From: Thermoplasmata archaeon
GTDB taxonomy: Archaea; Thermoplasmatota; Thermoplasmata; Thermoplasmatales; Thermoplasmataceae
Direction of reading: 5' to 3'
DNA: 6,322 nucleotides
NCBI GenBank assembly: GCA_021797265.1
Contig: JAJZZZ010000086.1
Span: forward strand, 1-6,322
The notes beneath the pieces were generated by a model. It saw only the letters and a program-made list of their open reading frames with translations. It did no database searches and was not told the origin of the DNA. Position 1 is the first letter of the stretch. Every line of letters starts with the position of its first letter. Shown in pieces: positions 4,995 to 6,322 of the stretch. The position numbers were made by a program, and so were the translations under genes.

Positions 4995-6314
4995 TTACGT
5001 GCTAATTCTTTGCCTGAATTCTCCTATTTTCGTAATGATATAAGAATCGATTGAGCTAAGCGGAACAGAAGTTTGGGAACCCGTTTCCATATCTTTGACA
5101 GTTACAGACTGGCTCTCGTTCTCCCTGTCTCCGGCTATGAATGCCAGGTGAGCTCCGGCGGCAGATGCGCTCTTCATCTGGTTGGCGATGCTTCTTCCAC
5201 TGAGATCTGAGATTGCAACAATGCCCCTCTCTCTAAGAGTTTTTGCCACCTTCATACAAATCTCTGTTCCTGATTGTGAGGTGGAAACAAGGTAAGCCTT
5301 AATTGTATATCCAGAGGTTTCCCATTTTCCGTATTTCTTCATCATTAGCTCAACAACAACGTCCCCCATTCCGAAGCCTACTGCAGGTATCTCTGTTCCT
5401 GAAAAGTTTACTGAAAGATTGTCATATCTGCCTCCTCCAAGGATAGATCTGAACTGCCCCTCGGCGTCAGAGAATTCGAATACAGTTCCCGTGTAATATG
5501 ACAATCCCCTGACCACTGAAAGATCCAGGTAGGGGGCATAACCCGTGTAACCTTTGATCAGGTTGGAGGTCTGCCTCAAGTTCCCAAGGATTTCCTTGAT
5601 TTTATCATCACCAGCAAAACTCAGCTCTATTTTCTCAAGCATAGCGTCCGCCTCGCCCTTCTCTTTTATCAGTTCAAGAACTCTTTCAACATTTTCTTCG
5701 GTTCCAGCTACAGAAAGAAAAGAAACCCTAAACTCCTGGATATCTATTTTGTGGAATCTGTCTATAATTGAGAACGCCTTTGGGACATCCTTGACATCGA
5801 TACTTTCAAGAATTGCGTCCATAAGTTTCCTATTGTTTAACCTTATGTGAAATCTGTTTCTGAGACCACAGGAATCAAGTATATCTGAAGCCAGTGCAAT
5901 GATCTCTGCATCAGCTGCAGGGTTGTTAGGCCCAAAGAGATCAGCATTGAACTGGAAGTGTTCTCTCACTCTTCCCGACTGTGGCTCTTCGTATCTCCAT
6001 ATCTTTGGAATGCCGAACCATCTTACAGGTTTTGAGAGTTCCTTTCTTGATGTCAGCATGCGCATTACAGAGGGGGTGGCCTCAGGGAGAAGTGTAACAT
6101 TCCTTCCGCCCTTATCGGTAAATGAAAATGTCTGGCCGACAAGTTCTTCCCCTGACTTGTCGAGATACAATTCAATGGATTCGAGGCTGGGATAATCTAT
6201 CATTGCATATCCGAAACTTCTCGCAACTTTCTTTGCTTGTTCGAAAAATCTATCCTTTGGCTCCATGTCCTCGGGATAAAGGTCCCTGAAACCTCTGAGT
6301 CTTTCGTATTTCAA
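4995..6314 (-). CDS. hisS: Histidyl-tRNA synthetase
   Basis: This class II aminoacyl-tRNA synthetase, at least 439 residues, charges tRNA-His. The N-terminal RGFRDLYPEDM (7-17) is the HisRS opening. SGEELVGQTFSFTDKGGR (54-71) and LLPEATPSVMRM (75-86) lead to motif 2 WRYEEPQSGRVREHFQFNADLFG (split at 106-115 and 116-128). The histidine-specific RGLSYYTGTVFE (269-280) and GGGRYDNL (293-300) follow, then the motif 3 region PAVGFGMGD (310-318). The C-terminal anticodon-binding domain runs from about 337 (TIKAYLVSTS) to about 420. RGLSYYTG has Ser where bacterial enzymes have Asp, and motif 3 lacks the usual GLER arginine; both agree with the Thermoplasma enzyme as I recall it. The first codon visible is TTG at 6314; the frame stays open to the window edge, so the true start may lie outside. 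It heads the minus-strand series. Confidence 0.95.
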   Translation of the reverse strand: MKYERLRGFRDLYPEDMEPKDRFFEQAKKVARSFGYAMIDYPSLESIELYLDKSGEELVGQTFSFTDKGGRNVTLLPEATPSVMRMLTSRKELSKPVRWFGIPKIWRYEEPQSGRVREHFQFNADLFGPNNPAADAEIIALASDILDSCGLRNRFHIRLNNRKLMDAILESIDVKDVPKAFSIIDRFHKIDIQEFRVSFLSVAGTEENVERVLELIKEKGEADAMLEKIELSFAGDDKIKEILGNLRQTSNLIKGYTGYAPYLDLSVVRGLSYYTGTVFEFSDAEGQFRSILGGGRYDNLSVNFSGTEIPAVGFGMGDVVVELMMKKYGKWETSGYTIKAYLVSTSQSGTEICMKVAKTLRERGIVAISDLSGRSIANQMKSASAAGAHLAFIAGDRENESQSVTVKDMETGSQTSVPLSSIDSYIITKIGEFRQRIST

Positions 6315-6322
6315 TTTATTAA

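Noticed and set aside
1..6322. CRISPR arrays, insertion sequences, tRNA or rRNA genes
   Set aside because: Reading both strands shows no regularly spaced repeats, transposase motifs or cloverleaf-like segments; almost all sequence is accounted for by protein genes.

Overview
The window reads as a compact piece of an archaeal chromosome, most probably from the class Thermoplasmata. The evidence is the single-chain (alpha2-type) glycyl-tRNA synthetase, a free-standing GMP synthase ATP-pyrophosphatase subunit with no fused amidotransferase, a stand-alone Lrp/AsnC effector (RAM) domain, AT-rich TATA-like boxes about 20-26 bases ahead of several start codons, and a histidyl-tRNA synthetase that resembles the Thermoplasma enzyme as I remember it. 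The placement below domain level is inference from family resemblance, not from a search.

Left end, plus strand (1-916): the 3' part of a SufS-type cysteine desulfurase, a SufU/IscU-type Fe-S scaffold, and a single-cluster ferredoxin with an aspartate at the second ligand position. The genes overlap by 8 bases at both junctions, so they look like one translationally coupled Fe-S cluster assembly operon. SufS would release sulfur from cysteine, the scaffold would receive it and build a cluster, and the ferredoxin could supply electrons or be an early client.

Rest of the window, minus strand (read from right to left): hisS (histidyl-tRNA synthetase), a stand-alone RAM-domain protein, a small three-helix membrane protein, the GMP synthase subunit B gene, a four-CBS-motif protein and glyS. 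These are housekeeping genes with short gaps of 11 to 90 bases. At least two gaps carry TATA-like elements, so this is probably several short transcription units rather than one long operon. The suf operon and glyS converge and their coding regions overlap by 20 bases.

There are no gene-free stretches over 100 bases. I see no RNA gene, mobile element, CRISPR array or long repeat. I do not find an undescribed multi-gene system here. The better leads are small: a near-identical 23-24-base promoter-like element in front of both guaAB and glyS, a repeated ATGAGT-stop gene junction, a scaffold protein that mixes SufU and IscU characters, an extra segment in SufS, and non-AUG starts with unclear leaders.
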